NCBI RefSeq assembly: GCF_025465545.1 | Contig: NZ_JAODMK010000022.1 | Span: forward strand, 1 to 64,000 | DNA from: Naasia sp. | Lineage (GTDB): Bacteria > Actinomycetota > Actinomycetes > Actinomycetales > Microbacteriaceae | DNA length: 64,000 nt | Direction: 5' to 3' | Shown here: piece by piece, positions 16,800-24,326 of the stretch | Numbering within the stretch: the first letter of the stretch is position 1 | Layout of the letters: each line of letters starts with the position of its first letter | Translations under genes and position numbers: made by a program | The notes under the pieces: model-generated | Databases searched by the model: none | Told to the model about the DNA's origin: nothing | Seen by the model: only the letters and a program-made list of their open reading frames with translations

Positions 16800-16898
16800 T
16801 CAGGCGCACATTCGACAGCACATCGCGCGGCCGGCCATCATCATGCCGGCGTTCCCGAGGGCCTCGAAGGAGGTCAGGGTGCGCGCGTTGTCGTACAT
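16800..16898 (-). CDS. Small leaderless ORF, 32 residues, Met/Cys-rich; candidate leader peptide
   Basis: An ATG at 16898 opens 32 codons and a TGA, beginning MYDNARTLTSFEALG and ending MMMAGRAMCCRMCA. Six of 32 residues are Met and three are Cys, clustered at the C-terminal end. A good sigma-A promoter sits directly before it: TTGACA (minus strand, 16930-16935), an 18-bp spacer, CATCCT (16906-16911), then 7 nt to the ATG. No ribosome site exists, so it would be leaderless. The gene downstream is the winged-helix regulator. Known leaderless Cys-rich ORFs in mycobacteria act as cysteine attenuators; the same role here is inference. Confidence 0.6.
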   Translation of the reverse strand: MYDNARTLTSFEALGNAGMMMAGRAMCCRMCA

Positions 16899-16905
16899 GG
16901 GGTCG

Positions 16906-16935
16906 AGGATGGGCCACGCAGGGCGGGGCTGTCAA
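16906..16935 (-). promoter_or_regulatory. Sigma-A promoter of the Met/Cys-rich small ORF
   Basis: Perfect -35 TTGACA at 16930-16935 (minus strand), 18-bp spacer, -10 CATCCT at 16906-16911, start codon 7 nt further. Confidence 0.6.
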
Positions 16936-16947
16936 GTGGCTCGCCGG

Positions 16948-17583
16948 TCAGGAGACGGTCCCGTACAGCCGATCGCCTGCGTCGCCGAGGCCCGGAACGA
17001 TGTAGCCGACCTCGTTGAGCCGCTCATCGAGGGCGCCCAGCACGATCGTGACGTCCCGTCCCTCGGTCGCCCGCTCCACCGCCGCGAGCCCCTCGGGGGC
17101 GGCGATCAGGCAGACCGCCGTCACATCATCGGCTCCGCGCGCGAAGAGGTACTCGATGGCGGCGATCAGGGAGCCGCCGGTCGCCAGCATCGGGTCCAGC
17201 ACGAAGCACTGCCGATTCGAGAGGTCGTCGGGCAGGCGCTCGGCATAGATGGTGGGCTCGAGCGTCTCCTCGTTCCGCACCATGCCGAGGAAGCCCACCT
17301 CGGCACTCGGCATGAGCTTGACCATGCCGTCCAGCATGCCGAGCCCTGCGCGCAGGATGGGCACGACGAGGGGCTTGGGGTCGCTGATGGCGAGGCCGGT
17401 GGTCGTGGCCACCGGAGTCTGGATCTCGACCGGCTCAACCCGCACGCTCCGCGTCGCCTCATAGGCGAGCAGCGTCACGAGCTCCTCCGCCAGCGCCCGG
17501 AAGGTGGGAGAAGGGGTGGTCTTGTCTCGCAGCACCGTGAGCTTGTGCGTCACGAGAGGATGGTCGGCCACGTGCACTCGCAT
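16948..17583 (-). CDS. upp: Uracil phosphoribosyltransferase
   Basis: 211 residues, the usual length. It makes UMP from uracil and PRPP in pyrimidine salvage. The PRPP-binding loop is [21 protein letters not shown] (quoted here in part as [10 protein letters not shown]), and the uracil-binding C-terminal segment is [16 protein letters not shown]. The N-terminal [20 protein letters not shown] is typical. On the minus strand TAGATT (17590-17595) ends 6 nt before the ATG, so the mRNA is predicted leaderless. It is divergent from tadA. Confidence 0.96.
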   Translation of the reverse strand: MRVHVADHPLVTHKLTVLRDKTTPSPTFRALAEELVTLLAYEATRSVRVEPVEIQTPVATTTGLAISDPKPLVVPILRAGLGMLDGMVKLMPSAEVGFLGMVRNEETLEPTIYAERLPDDLSNRQCFVLDPMLATGGSLIAAIEYLFARGADDVTAVCLIAAPEGLAAVERATEGRDVTIVLGALDERLNEVGYIVPGLGDAGDRLYGTVS

Positions 17584-17633
17584 AGGGTCAATCTAGCCCG
17601 GTCGGTCCGGGCCGCGACGCCGGAGGGAGAGCC

Positions 17634-18098
17634 GTGGACGACGTCTCCGGCTGGATGTCCGCCGCACTGGACGAGGCCGTCGCGGCGCTCGGCACCGGCG
17701 ACGTGCCCGTCGGAGCCGTGATCGTCGATGAGCAGGGCGGCGTGCTGGCCACCGGCCGGAACCGTCGGGAGGCGGACTCGGATCCGCTGGCCCACGCCGA
17801 GGTGCTCGCCATCCGCGCCGCCGCCCGGGCGCGCGGGAGCTGGAATCTCGAGGGCTGCACCCTCGTGGTCACGCTCGAGCCATGCGCGATGTGCGCCGGC
17901 GCCGTGCTCGCCTCACGCCTGGGACGTCTCGTCTACGGCGCCTGGGACGAGAAGGCCGGCGCCGTGGGGTCGGTGTACGACCTGCTGCGCGACCGCCGCC
18001 TCCCGCACCGGGTGGAGGTCGTGACCGGAGTCCAGGCGGAGCGCAGCGCGGAGCTGCTCCGGGCATTCTTCGCCGACCGCCGGTCCCCCGACGCCTGA
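17634..18098 (+). CDS. tadA: tRNA-specific adenosine-34 deaminase
   Basis: 154 residues of the cytidine-deaminase fold. Zinc and proton-shuttle motifs are HAEVLAIRAAA (HAE) and LEPCAMCAGAVLASRLGRLV (PCxxC). TadA converts A34 to inosine in tRNA-Arg(ACG) and is normally essential. GGAGGGA lies just before the GTG start at 17634. It is divergent from upp, a neighbourhood often seen in actinobacteria. Confidence 0.93.
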   Translation: MDDVSGWMSAALDEAVAALGTGDVPVGAVIVDEQGGVLATGRNRREADSDPLAHAEVLAIRAAARARGSWNLEGCTLVVTLEPCAMCAGAVLASRLGRLVYGAWDEKAGAVGSVYDLLRDRRLPHRVEVVTGVQAERSAELLRAFFADRRSPDA

Positions 18099-18120
18099 CG
18101 CGGCGTCGTCCGAGGGGTGG

Positions 18121-18834
18121 TCAGTCCGCCCGGGCCGCGGTCGCCTCGACCTGCTCCAGCCAGGTGGCGAGCATCTGTGCACCCGCGGCCGCCTGCGGCT
18201 CGGCGTGCACGGCTCCCTCCGCGCGCAGCCGGCGGGGATCGATGCCGGCGGCGAGGAGCTCCCCGACGCCGGAGGCGAGCCACTGCCCCAGCATGCGGGC
18301 GTCGACCTCCGGGTGGAATTGGACGCCGAGCGAGGAGCCCAGCTCGAACGCCTGGTTCTCGTACACGGCCGAGGTCGCGACGCGACGGGCGCCCGCGGGC
18401 AGCTCGAACGTGTCGCCGTGCCACTGCAGCACCGGGATCCCGCCGAAGGGTGCCACCGCGGAGTCCGGCACCACCCGCACCGCCGCGAACCCGATCTCCG
18501 TCTCGGGGCCGCGGAAGACGGCCGCGCCTGCCGCCGCAGCGAGCAGCTGAGCGCCCAGGCAGACGCCCAGCACCGGACGGTCCTCGGCGAGCCGGGCGCG
18601 CAGGGCGTTCAACTCCGCCGTCAGGAAGGGGAACAGGTCGCTCTGGTAGGCGCCCACCGCGCCGCCCAGCACGATCAGCGCGTCGGCCTGCTGCACGGCC
18701 GTCGCGTCGAGATCTTCGACGGCGACGTCGAACTGTCGCACCGACCAGCCGCGGGCGGCGAGCACGCCGGCGAACCGGCCGAGGTGCTCCGTCGGCGCGT
18801 GCCGCAGGACGACCGCGGTGCGCCCGCCTCTCAA
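18121..18834 (-). CDS. Class I glutamine amidotransferase-like protein
   Basis: 237 residues with the class I amidotransferase fold. The nucleophile elbow is VLGVCLGAQLLAAAAGA (Cys about 98), the catalytic His lies in GVQFHPEVDARM, and ALIVLGGAVGAYQ forms the oxyanion loop. There is no synthetase domain, so it is of the stand-alone type often annotated as a GMP synthase-like or gamma-glutamyl hydrolase-like protein. Its ATG overlaps the stop of the preceding 98-residue gene by 4 bp, so the two are coupled. Confidence 0.86.
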   Translation of the reverse strand: MRGGRTAVVLRHAPTEHLGRFAGVLAARGWSVRQFDVAVEDLDATAVQQADALIVLGGAVGAYQSDLFPFLTAELNALRARLAEDRPVLGVCLGAQLLAAAAGAAVFRGPETEIGFAAVRVVPDSAVAPFGGIPVLQWHGDTFELPAGARRVATSAVYENQAFELGSSLGVQFHPEVDARMLGQWLASGVGELLAAGIDPRRLRAEGAVHAEPQAAAGAQMLATWLEQVEATAARAD

Positions 18835-19127
18835 TCGAGCGCCCGGATGACGATGGTCTCGGTGGGAGTCGCCGAGTCCGCGGCGATGTCGGGCTCCACG
18901 TAGACGGCCGCGACGCTGCGGTCGGTGTGCCGCACCCGCTCCTCGACCTCGGCCACCGCGAGCACGACCTCCGCAAGCCGGAGCGACGGGGAGAGACCGA
19001 CCCGGGCCACGATGACCACTGCGCCGTCCGACCGGGTGAGTGCCTCGAGGGCCGAGACACCCCGGACCTGGCGGACGTCGAGGACCGCGCGCTTGATCTC
19101 GGACAGGTTCTCGAACGCCCCTGACAT
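18831..19127 (-). CDS. Small protein resembling a detached cation-efflux dimerisation domain
   Basis: 98 residues; ATG at 19127 follows GGGAGGA. The pattern VLDVRQVRGVSALEALTRSD, then VVIVARVGLSPSLRLAEVVL and VAAVYVEPDI follows the beta-alpha-beta order of the cytoplasmic (ZT-dimer) domain of cation diffusion facilitators, but no membrane part is present. The assignment is by pattern only. It is coupled to the downstream amidotransferase gene and is transcribed from a promoter that shares its -10 palindrome with proC. Confidence 0.65.
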   Translation of the reverse strand: MSGAFENLSEIKRAVLDVRQVRGVSALEALTRSDGAVVIVARVGLSPSLRLAEVVLAVAEVEERVRHTDRSVAAVYVEPDIAADSATPTETIVIRALD

Positions 19128-19153
19128 GGTTCCTCCCGGTGCCGGATGCGCCA

Positions 19154-19163
19154 ATCCTAGGAT
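19154..19163. promoter_or_regulatory. Bidirectional -10 palindrome shared by proC and the leftward operon
   Basis: The perfect 10-bp palindrome ATCCTAGGAT contains TAGGAT in both directions (19158-19163 rightward; 19154-19159 leftward). Rightward it ends 6 nt before the proC GTG. Leftward it lies 26 nt before the ATG at 19127, leaving a short leader with a ribosome site. Confidence 0.6.
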
Positions 19164-19169
19164 GGAGGC

Positions 19170-20021
19170 GTGAGCGACACCCCCGGAATCCAGCTGCCCA
19201 CGATCGCCGTGCTGGGGGCCGGATCGATGGGCGGCGCGGTGCTGCATGGCCTGCTTCAGCCCACCGTGGAGGTGCTCGGCGGCATCCGCGTCACGACCCG
19301 CAGCGGGCGGCGCACCGAGTTCGCCGGGCGCTCCGGCGTGCGCGTCCTCTCCCTGCGTGAGGACCCCGACGCCAACCGCCGTGCCGTGGCCGGGGCCGCT
19401 CTCGTGCTCGTGGCGGTGAAGCCGGTCGGCGTCCTCGACCTGCTCCAGGAGATCGCGGGCTCCCTCGCCCCCGGCACGCTCGTGGTCAGCGTCGCTGCCG
19501 GCGTCTCGACCGCAGCCATGGAGCGCCGGCTGCCGGACGATGTCGCCGTGATCCGGGCCATGCCGAACACGCCGGCCACAGTGCGCCTCGCCGTCACCGG
19601 GATCAGCGCGGGAAGCCGGGCGAGCGCAGAGCAGCGCGAGCTCGCCCGGAACCTGTTCGGCACGGTGGGGAGCGTGCTCGAGGTCGACGAGGACCGGCTG
19701 GATGCGCTCAGCGCGATCTCGGGTTCGGGTCCTGCCTATGTCTTCTACCTGGTCGAGCAGCTGGAGGCCGCAGCGCGCGAGCGGGGCTTCGACGACGAGG
19801 AGGCGAACCTGCTCGTGCAGGGCACCTTCCGCGGAGCGGTCGAGCTGCTCGCCTCGAGCGGGCTGTCGCCGGCCGAGCTGCGGCGCAGGGTCACGAGTCC
19901 GAACGGCACGACCGAGCGCGCGATAGCGGTGCTCGAGGAGGCGCGGCTCGCGGACACCTTCGACGTGGCCACGGCCGCGGCTCTCGCCCGCGCCCGGCAG
20001 CTCGCCGCCGAACTGGCCTAG
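19170..20021 (+). CDS. proC: Pyrroline-5-carboxylate reductase
   Basis: 283 residues. It reduces 1-pyrroline-5-carboxylate to proline with NAD(P)H, the last step of proline synthesis. The Rossmann motif is IAVLGAGSMGGAVLHGLL at the N-terminus. The C-terminal dimer and substrate part has ALSAISGSGPAYVFYLVEQL and LRRRVTSPNGTTERAIAVLE, both diagnostic. GTG at 19170 has TAGGAT (19158-19163) ending 6 nt upstream, so it is predicted leaderless. Confidence 0.95.
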   Translation: MSDTPGIQLPTIAVLGAGSMGGAVLHGLLQPTVEVLGGIRVTTRSGRRTEFAGRSGVRVLSLREDPDANRRAVAGAALVLVAVKPVGVLDLLQEIAGSLAPGTLVVSVAAGVSTAAMERRLPDDVAVIRAMPNTPATVRLAVTGISAGSRASAEQRELARNLFGTVGSVLEVDEDRLDALSAISGSGPAYVFYLVEQLEAAARERGFDDEEANLLVQGTFRGAVELLASSGLSPAELRRRVTSPNGTTERAIAVLEEARLADTFDVATAAALARARQLAAELA

Positions 20022-20026
20022 CCCTC

Positions 20027-20087
20027 TCGCTCAGCAGGCAGAATGCGCGCCATCGGCTCGTGAGACGGGTTCCTGCCTGCTGAGCGA
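20027..20087. repeat. Palindromic intergenic element, family B copy 1
   Basis: Perfect 15-bp arms (20027-20041 and 20073-20087; core TCAGCAGGCA). It lies 5 bp after the proC stop, between convergent genes, so it may terminate proC. The right flank GACGGAATGNCTGCTG recurs after the second copy at 42188-42240, which shows that the repeat unit extends beyond the hairpin. Confidence 0.75.
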
Positions 20088-20100
20088 CGGAATGACTGCT

Positions 20101-20140
20101 GGGGGAGAGGGGGGAGAGAGAGGGGGAGGGGGAGGCGGCG
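20101..20140 (+). other. Polypurine G-run tract with quadruplex potential
   Basis: Four runs of five or six G (20101-20105, 20109-20114, 20122-20126, 20128-20132) separated by A/G spacers, then GGCGGCGGG. It lies in the gap between the convergent proC and trkA-like genes. Confidence 0.5.
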
Positions 20141-20143
20141 GGC

Positions 20144-20812
20144 TCAGGCCAGGCCGGCGAACCGCTCGATGTCGCCGGTGGTGCCCGAGACGATCACCAT
20201 GTCGTGACTCGAGAGCACCGTCTCGGCCGTGGCGTAGGTGAACGGCTTGCCCGGCGACTTGACCCCGACGACCGTCACGCGGTGCTTGCGACGCACCTCG
20301 GACTGGTTCAGCGGCATGCCCCGGATCGGCTTCGGCGGATACATCTTGACCAGGGCGAAGTCGTCGTCGAACTGGATGAAGTCGAGCATTCGACCGGACA
20401 CCAGGTGCGCGACGCGCTCACCCGCCTCCGCCTCAGGATAGATCACGTGGTTGGCGCCGATCCGTTCGAGGATCTTGCCGTGCGACTTGGAGATGGCCTT
20501 CGCCCAGATCTGCGGGACTCCGAGGTCGACCAGGTTCGCGGTGATGAGCACGCTCGCCTCGATCGAGGAGCCCACCGCCACGACGGCGATCGAGAAGTTC
20601 TGGGCGCCGAGCTGGCGCAGCGCCTCGATGCTGCGGGCGTCGGCCTGCACAGTGTGGGTCACCCGCTCCGACCACTTCTGCACGAGCGCGGCGTCGGGAT
20701 CGACGGCGAGCACCTCGCGGTCGAGGCGGTCGAGCTGGCCTGCAGTGGCGGCACCGAAGCGGCCCAGCCCGATGACCAGGACGGGGGCGTTGTGCGGGAT
20801 TCGGTCAACCAA
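20144..20812 (-). CDS. TrkA/KtrA-family potassium uptake regulatory protein
   Basis: 222 residues with an RCK-N nucleotide-binding domain (VLVIGLGRFGAATAGQL, then DPDAALVQKW and AVGSSIEASVLITANL) and an RCK-C domain near 140-220 (RGMPLNQSEVRRKHRVTVVG). Such proteins bind NAD(H) or ATP and, at the C-terminal domain, c-di-AMP, and gate the TrkH/KtrB channel. The start is a TTG at 20812 overlapping the stop of the channel gene by 8 bp, so the two are coupled. Confidence 0.9.
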   Translation of the reverse strand: MVDRIPHNAPVLVIGLGRFGAATAGQLDRLDREVLAVDPDAALVQKWSERVTHTVQADARSIEALRQLGAQNFSIAVVAVGSSIEASVLITANLVDLGVPQIWAKAISKSHGKILERIGANHVIYPEAEAGERVAHLVSGRMLDFIQFDDDFALVKMYPPKPIRGMPLNQSEVRRKHRVTVVGVKSPGKPFTYATAETVLSSHDMVIVSGTTGDIERFAGLA

Positions 20813-22211
20813 CGATCGGCCTCTCCTCAGCCCGGGCGAACAACTGCGCGCGCTGGCTGGAGGCCAGCGCCGCGGCGAGAGTCACTGTACCAATGCGCCC
20901 CATGAACATGGTCGCGCTCAGCACGTACTTGCCGGGGTCCTCGAGGGTGGCGGTGAATCCGGAGCTCAGACCCGAGGTGCCGAACGCCGAGATGACGTCG
21001 AAGAGCACGTGATCGAGGCCCGCCTCCGTCATCTGCAGCAGGATGATCGTCGACAGTGCGACTGTCGTCGCCCCCCACAGCACGATGCTGACCGCGACCC
21101 GGAGCACGTCCGAGGGCACCCGCCGCTCGAACACCTCCATCGCCGCGGTGCCCCTCGCTTCGGCGAAGGCCGCGAGGAAGAGCACCGCGAGGGTCGTCAC
21201 CTTGATGCCGCCGGCCGTCGAGGCGGACCCGCCGCCGATGAACATCAGCATGTCGGTGACGAGCAGGCTCGACTCCCGGAGGTTGCCGATGTCGATCGTG
21301 GAGAAGCCGCCCGATCTCGTCATCACCGACAGGAAGAGGGCTTGGAAGGTCAGCTTTCCGACGCCGTCCCCGCCGAACGACTTGGCGTTGTCCCACTCCA
21401 GCACGGTGTACGCGAGGGTCCCGAGGGCGAGGAGCACCGCGGACGTGACGAGGGTGAGCTTCACGTGCACCGACCAGCGACGGGGCCGGGTGAGGTTGCG
21501 GCTGAGGGCATAGATCACGGGGAAGCCGATGCTGCCCAGCACGACGCCGACCATCAGCCAGGAGAGGAACCAGAGGTCGCTCGCGTAGGGGTCGAAGCCG
21601 GAGTCGGCGAGCACGAAGCCGGTGTTGGTGAACGCCATCGCCGAGAACGAGATCGCGTCGCCGAGAGCGGGGATCGGCTCGACGCCCGCCGCGAGCACGC
21701 GCGGGTAGAGGAGGACGGCCACCACCGCCTCGATGATCACGGTGCTCAGCGCGACGGTGGCGAGCAGCCCGCCGATCTCGCCGAGGGCCGAACTGGACGA
21801 CCCTGGCCCGGAGCCCTTCCGCATGGCCATGGGGTTCACATCGCCGGCGACGAGCAGACGCTGCCTCAGGCCGAGGCGACGGCTGACCACGAGACCCATC
21901 ACCGAGGCGAGCGTGAGCACCCCCACCGCGCCGATCTGGGTGCCGAGCACGATGACCACCTGACCGAGCGGCGACCAGTGGGTCGACATGTCCAGAGTGG
22001 CGAGGCCGGTCACGCAGATCGCCGACGTGGCGGTGAACAGGGCGTCCGCGAGTCCCGTCGGCTTTCCCGAGCTGCTCATCACCGGCAGGGACAGGAGCAC
22101 GGTGAAGAGGACGATGAGGAAGGAGAAGATGACGATCGCGAATCGGGCGGGCGTCGCCGAGACGAAGTAGCTGAACCGGTCCCGTGCGCGCGCCAGGAAC
22201 GGCTCGCGCAT
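20805..22211 (-). CDS. TrkH/KtrB-family potassium uptake channel
   Basis: 468 residues of the Trk/Ktr/HKT superfamily. Pore-loop segments with the selectivity glycine are visible four times, for example ATSAICVTGLATLDMSTHW, FSAMAFTNTGFVLADSGFDP, SVMTRSGGFSTIDIGNL and SAFGTSGLSSGFTATL. GSASTAGGIKVTT is also typical. ATG at 22211 is preferred over 22229 because AGGAG lies 7 nt before it, whereas at 22229 the purine run abuts the ATG. It forms a K+ uptake system with the coupled RCK protein and is divergent from an ArsR-like gene. Confidence 0.9.
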   Translation of the reverse strand: MREPFLARARDRFSYFVSATPARFAIVIFSFLIVLFTVLLSLPVMSSSGKPTGLADALFTATSAICVTGLATLDMSTHWSPLGQVVIVLGTQIGAVGVLTLASVMGLVVSRRLGLRQRLLVAGDVNPMAMRKGSGPGSSSSALGEIGGLLATVALSTVIIEAVVAVLLYPRVLAAGVEPIPALGDAISFSAMAFTNTGFVLADSGFDPYASDLWFLSWLMVGVVLGSIGFPVIYALSRNLTRPRRWSVHVKLTLVTSAVLLALGTLAYTVLEWDNAKSFGGDGVGKLTFQALFLSVMTRSGGFSTIDIGNLRESSLLVTDMLMFIGGGSASTAGGIKVTTLAVLFLAAFAEARGTAAMEVFERRVPSDVLRVAVSIVLWGATTVALSTIILLQMTEAGLDHVLFDVISAFGTSGLSSGFTATLEDPGKYVLSATMFMGRIGTVTLAAALASSQRAQLFARAEERPIVG

Positions 22212-22297
22212 CGACGATCTCCTGGCCATGCCTCCTCCTCGAATGCGGAAAGGCGCCCGCCGTTGGGCGGAATGCCGCAGAGCCCTACCCTTGCAGA

Positions 22298-22774
22298 ATG
22301 GCGGACATCTTCGATGTGGTGGCTGACCCGACACGTCGGGAGCTGCTGCGGATCCTGCTCGAGAGGTCGCTCGAGGGCGCGGATGCTCCGCACGGAGGCG
22401 AGTCGAGCGTCGGGGAGCTCGTGCTGCGGCTCGGGCTCAGTCAGCCCACGGTGTCGAAGCATCTCAAGGTGCTCCGCGACTGCGCGCTCGTGACGGTGCG
22501 CGATCAGGGTCAGCACCGCTTCTACCGGCTCGACCCGAGGCCGCTCGACGACATCGCGAGCTGGGTCGTGCCCTTCCTGCCGTCCGAGCCGGCGGCCCTC
22601 GAGCCCGATGCTCGGAGCGGGCCGGCGCAGGCCTCGGAGCGCCCCGCTCCGCTCCTCGGAACGGCTTCCCAGGGACTCGGCGAACGGGTCGGCAGGGGAC
22701 TCGCGACCGCCCTTCATGCGGTGCGCGGCGTCGGGCCGTCGCTCGGCCGAGCGGGCGGGCTGGGACGACGCTGA
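22298..22774 (+). CDS. ArsR-family-like winged-helix regulator
   Basis: 158 residues. The N-terminal half is an ArsR-type winged helix: MADIFDVVADPTRRELLRIL, then LVLRLGLSQPTVSKHLKVLR and VTVRDQGQHRFYRLDPRPLD. The C-terminal 65 residues are Ala/Gly/Pro-rich, of unknown role. No metal-binding Cys pair is seen. TACCCT (22286-22291) ends 6 nt before the ATG, so it is predicted leaderless. The neighbouring divergent K+ channel operon is a possible target. Confidence 0.83.
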   Translation: MADIFDVVADPTRRELLRILLERSLEGADAPHGGESSVGELVLRLGLSQPTVSKHLKVLRDCALVTVRDQGQHRFYRLDPRPLDDIASWVVPFLPSEPAALEPDARSGPAQASERPAPLLGTASQGLGERVGRGLATALHAVRGVGPSLGRAGGLGRR

Positions 22775-22845
22775 CAACGTCTTTACAGCGCTTCGCCGCA
22801 CTCCCTAGAGTGTCCCTGCCGCACACGACCACGAGGGGAGCTGCC

Positions 22846-23034
22846 ATGTCGCTCGCCGACGCGCGCTTCCTGACGGTCGCAGAGGTCGCCGACATGATGC
22901 GGGTCTCCCGCATGACGGTCTACCGTCTCGTGCACTCGGGCGAGCTGCCCGCCATCCGCTTCGGCCGCTCCTTCCGGGTGCCCGAGTCGGCCGTGGCGGA
23001 CGCGCTCCAGAATCACGTGGCGACCACGGCCTGA
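22846..23034 (+). CDS. Excisionase-type helix-turn-helix DNA-binding protein
   Basis: 62 residues, a MerR/excisionase-type HTH: FLTVAEVADMMRVSRMTVYR then LVHSGELPAIRFGRSFRVPE. GAGGGGAG lies 6 nt before the ATG. Upstream TAGAGT at 22806-22811 is a likely -10, giving a leader of about 28 nt. The pair HTH protein then bS22 downstream of proC resembles Rv0500A-Rv0500B of Mycobacterium tuberculosis, so it is a core actinobacterial gene rather than a phage remnant. Confidence 0.85.
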   Translation: MSLADARFLTVAEVADMMRVSRMTVYRLVHSGELPAIRFGRSFRVPESAVADALQNHVATTA

Positions 23035-23155
23035 CGCACGCGCGCCTCCTGGTCCGACCCGCGAGGGGTGCCAGGGCGTGGGGTAGACTGCGGTGTCATC
23101 TTTTCCCGGTTCTGCACGGACCCGGGCGTCCGTACCGTTCCAGTGAGGTTGTTCC

Positions 23156-23254
23156 ATGGGCTCAGTCATCAAGAAGCGCCGCAAGCGCATGGCCAAGAAG
23201 AAGCACCGCAAGCTGCTCCGCAAGACGCGTCACCAGCGCCGCAACAAGAAGTAG
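23156..23254 (+). CDS. bS22-type small ribosomal protein (AURKAIP1/COX24 domain)
   Basis: 32 residues, MGSVIKKRRKRMAKKKHRKL and then LRKTRHQRRNKK; more than half are Lys or Arg. It closely resembles the actinobacterial 30S protein bS22 found in mycobacterial ribosomes. A TAGACT -10 lies at 23084-23089, giving a leader of about 60 nt with GAGG before the ATG. It is too short for many gene finders. A 14-bp hairpin terminator follows at 23282-23313. Confidence 0.92.
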   Translation: MGSVIKKRRKRMAKKKHRKLLRKTRHQRRNKK

Positions 23255-23281
23255 CCGCGCCGCTCGCAGGCGAACGCCGGA

Positions 23282-23313
23282 CGAAGCGCCGGGCCGGCTG
23301 GCCCGGCGCTTCG
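23282..23313 (+). terminator. Hairpin terminator after the bS22 gene
   Basis: Perfect 14-bp GC-rich arms (23282-23295 and 23300-23313) with GGCT loop, 28 bp after the stop. Confidence 0.75.
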
Positions 23314-23361
23314 GCGTTCCCGGGCCGATCCCCCACCTGCCCCCGGAGCTAGGCTGGCCGG

Positions 23362-23646
23362 GTGCCAACCGTCGCCGTGACGCTGCTCGCCAAGCCGGGC
23401 TGCCACCTCTGCGACGACGCCAGGACCGAGGTGGACCGGGTCGTCGCCGAGCTGCCGGAGGGGGCCGTCTCCGTGGTCGAGCGCAACATCCTCGAGGACT
23501 CCGAGCTCTTCGACCGCTACGCCGAGGAGATCCCCGTCGTCCTCATCGAGGGCCGGGTGCACACCTACTGGAGGGTGGACGGGGACCGCCTCCGCCGCGC
23601 CCTGGATCAGGCCCGAGCGCGCTGCGCCCTCGACCGCGAGGCCTGA
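23362..23646 (+). CDS. Glutaredoxin-like thioredoxin-fold protein
   Basis: 94 residues (DUF836/glutaredoxin-like family). The redox motif CHLCDDA lies at about residue 14 (LLAKPGCHLCDDARTEVDRV), and cis-Pro is in EEIPVVLIEGRVH. Members are small dithiol proteins of poorly known partner. TAGGCT (23350-23355) ends 6 nt before the GTG at 23362, so it is predicted leaderless. Confidence 0.88.
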   Translation: MPTVAVTLLAKPGCHLCDDARTEVDRVVAELPEGAVSVVERNILEDSELFDRYAEEIPVVLIEGRVHTYWRVDGDRLRRALDQARARCALDREA

Positions 23647-23687
23647 CCGGCGCGGTTTCCCAGCGGAGCGCTCCGTACACTTGTGCC

Positions 23688-24326
23688 GTGGTCGCCAGCG
23701 CTCTCCATCTCGTGCGTCACGGCGAGGTGCACAATCCTGCCGGCGTGCTCTACGGGCGCATCCCCGGATTCCGGCTCTCGGACCTCGGTCAGCAGATGGC
23801 GTCGAGCGCCGCGACCGCCCTCGCCGCGCGTCCCGTCCGCCGGGTCGTCGCGTCGCCGCTGCAGCGCACCCAGGAGTCGGCTGCTCCCATCGCCGCCGCG
23901 TTCGAGCTCGAGGTGGAGACCGACGAGCGCCTCATCGAGCCGTTCAACCGCTTCGAGGGCAAGAAGTTCGAGTTCGGTCCCGGCCTCCTGTCCAACCCCG
24001 AGGCCTGGCCATGGGTGAGCAACCCCTTCCGGCCCAGCTGGGGGGAGCCGTACGTGCAGATCGCGGCGCGCATGCTGGCGGCTCTCACCGACGCGCACGC
24101 CTCGGTGGAGGACGGCGACGTGGTGCTCGTCTCCCACCAGCTCCCGATCTGGATGGTGCACCGCAGCCTCAAGGGTGAGCGTCTCTACCACGACCCCCGC
24201 CGCCGCCGCTGCAGCCTCTCGAGCATCACCACGGTGGAGAAGCGCGGGGAGCGCTTCGTGGAGACCGCCTACGCGGATCCCGCCGGTCCCCTGGCCGGCT
24301 CAGCGGTAGACCGGGGAGCCGTATGA
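23688..24326 (+). CDS. Histidine phosphatase family protein
   Basis: 212 residues of the phosphoglycerate-mutase-like superfamily. The catalytic phospho-His is in LHLVRHGEVHNPAG; a second His follows in DVVLVSHQLPIWM. It ends with a basic, Cys-containing tail. Substrate unknown; homologues beside thioredoxin-like and ccd/res genes are common in actinobacteria. TACACT (23676-23681) ends 6 nt before the GTG at 23688, so it is leaderless. Its stop overlaps the next ATG by 4 bp, placing it at the head of the cytochrome c maturation operon. Confidence 0.86.
   Translation: MVASALHLVRHGEVHNPAGVLYGRIPGFRLSDLGQQMASSAATALAARPVRRVVASPLQRTQESAAPIAAAFELEVETDERLIEPFNRFEGKKFEFGPGLLSNPEAWPWVSNPFRPSWGEPYVQIAARMLAALTDAHASVEDGDVVLVSHQLPIWMVHRSLKGERLYHDPRRRRCSLSSITTVEKRGERFVETAYADPAGPLAGSAVDRGAV

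Noticed and set aside
20451-22493. 680-residue open frame on the plus strand
   Set aside because: Antisense of the TrkA/TrkH-type genes; the real genes have clear motifs.
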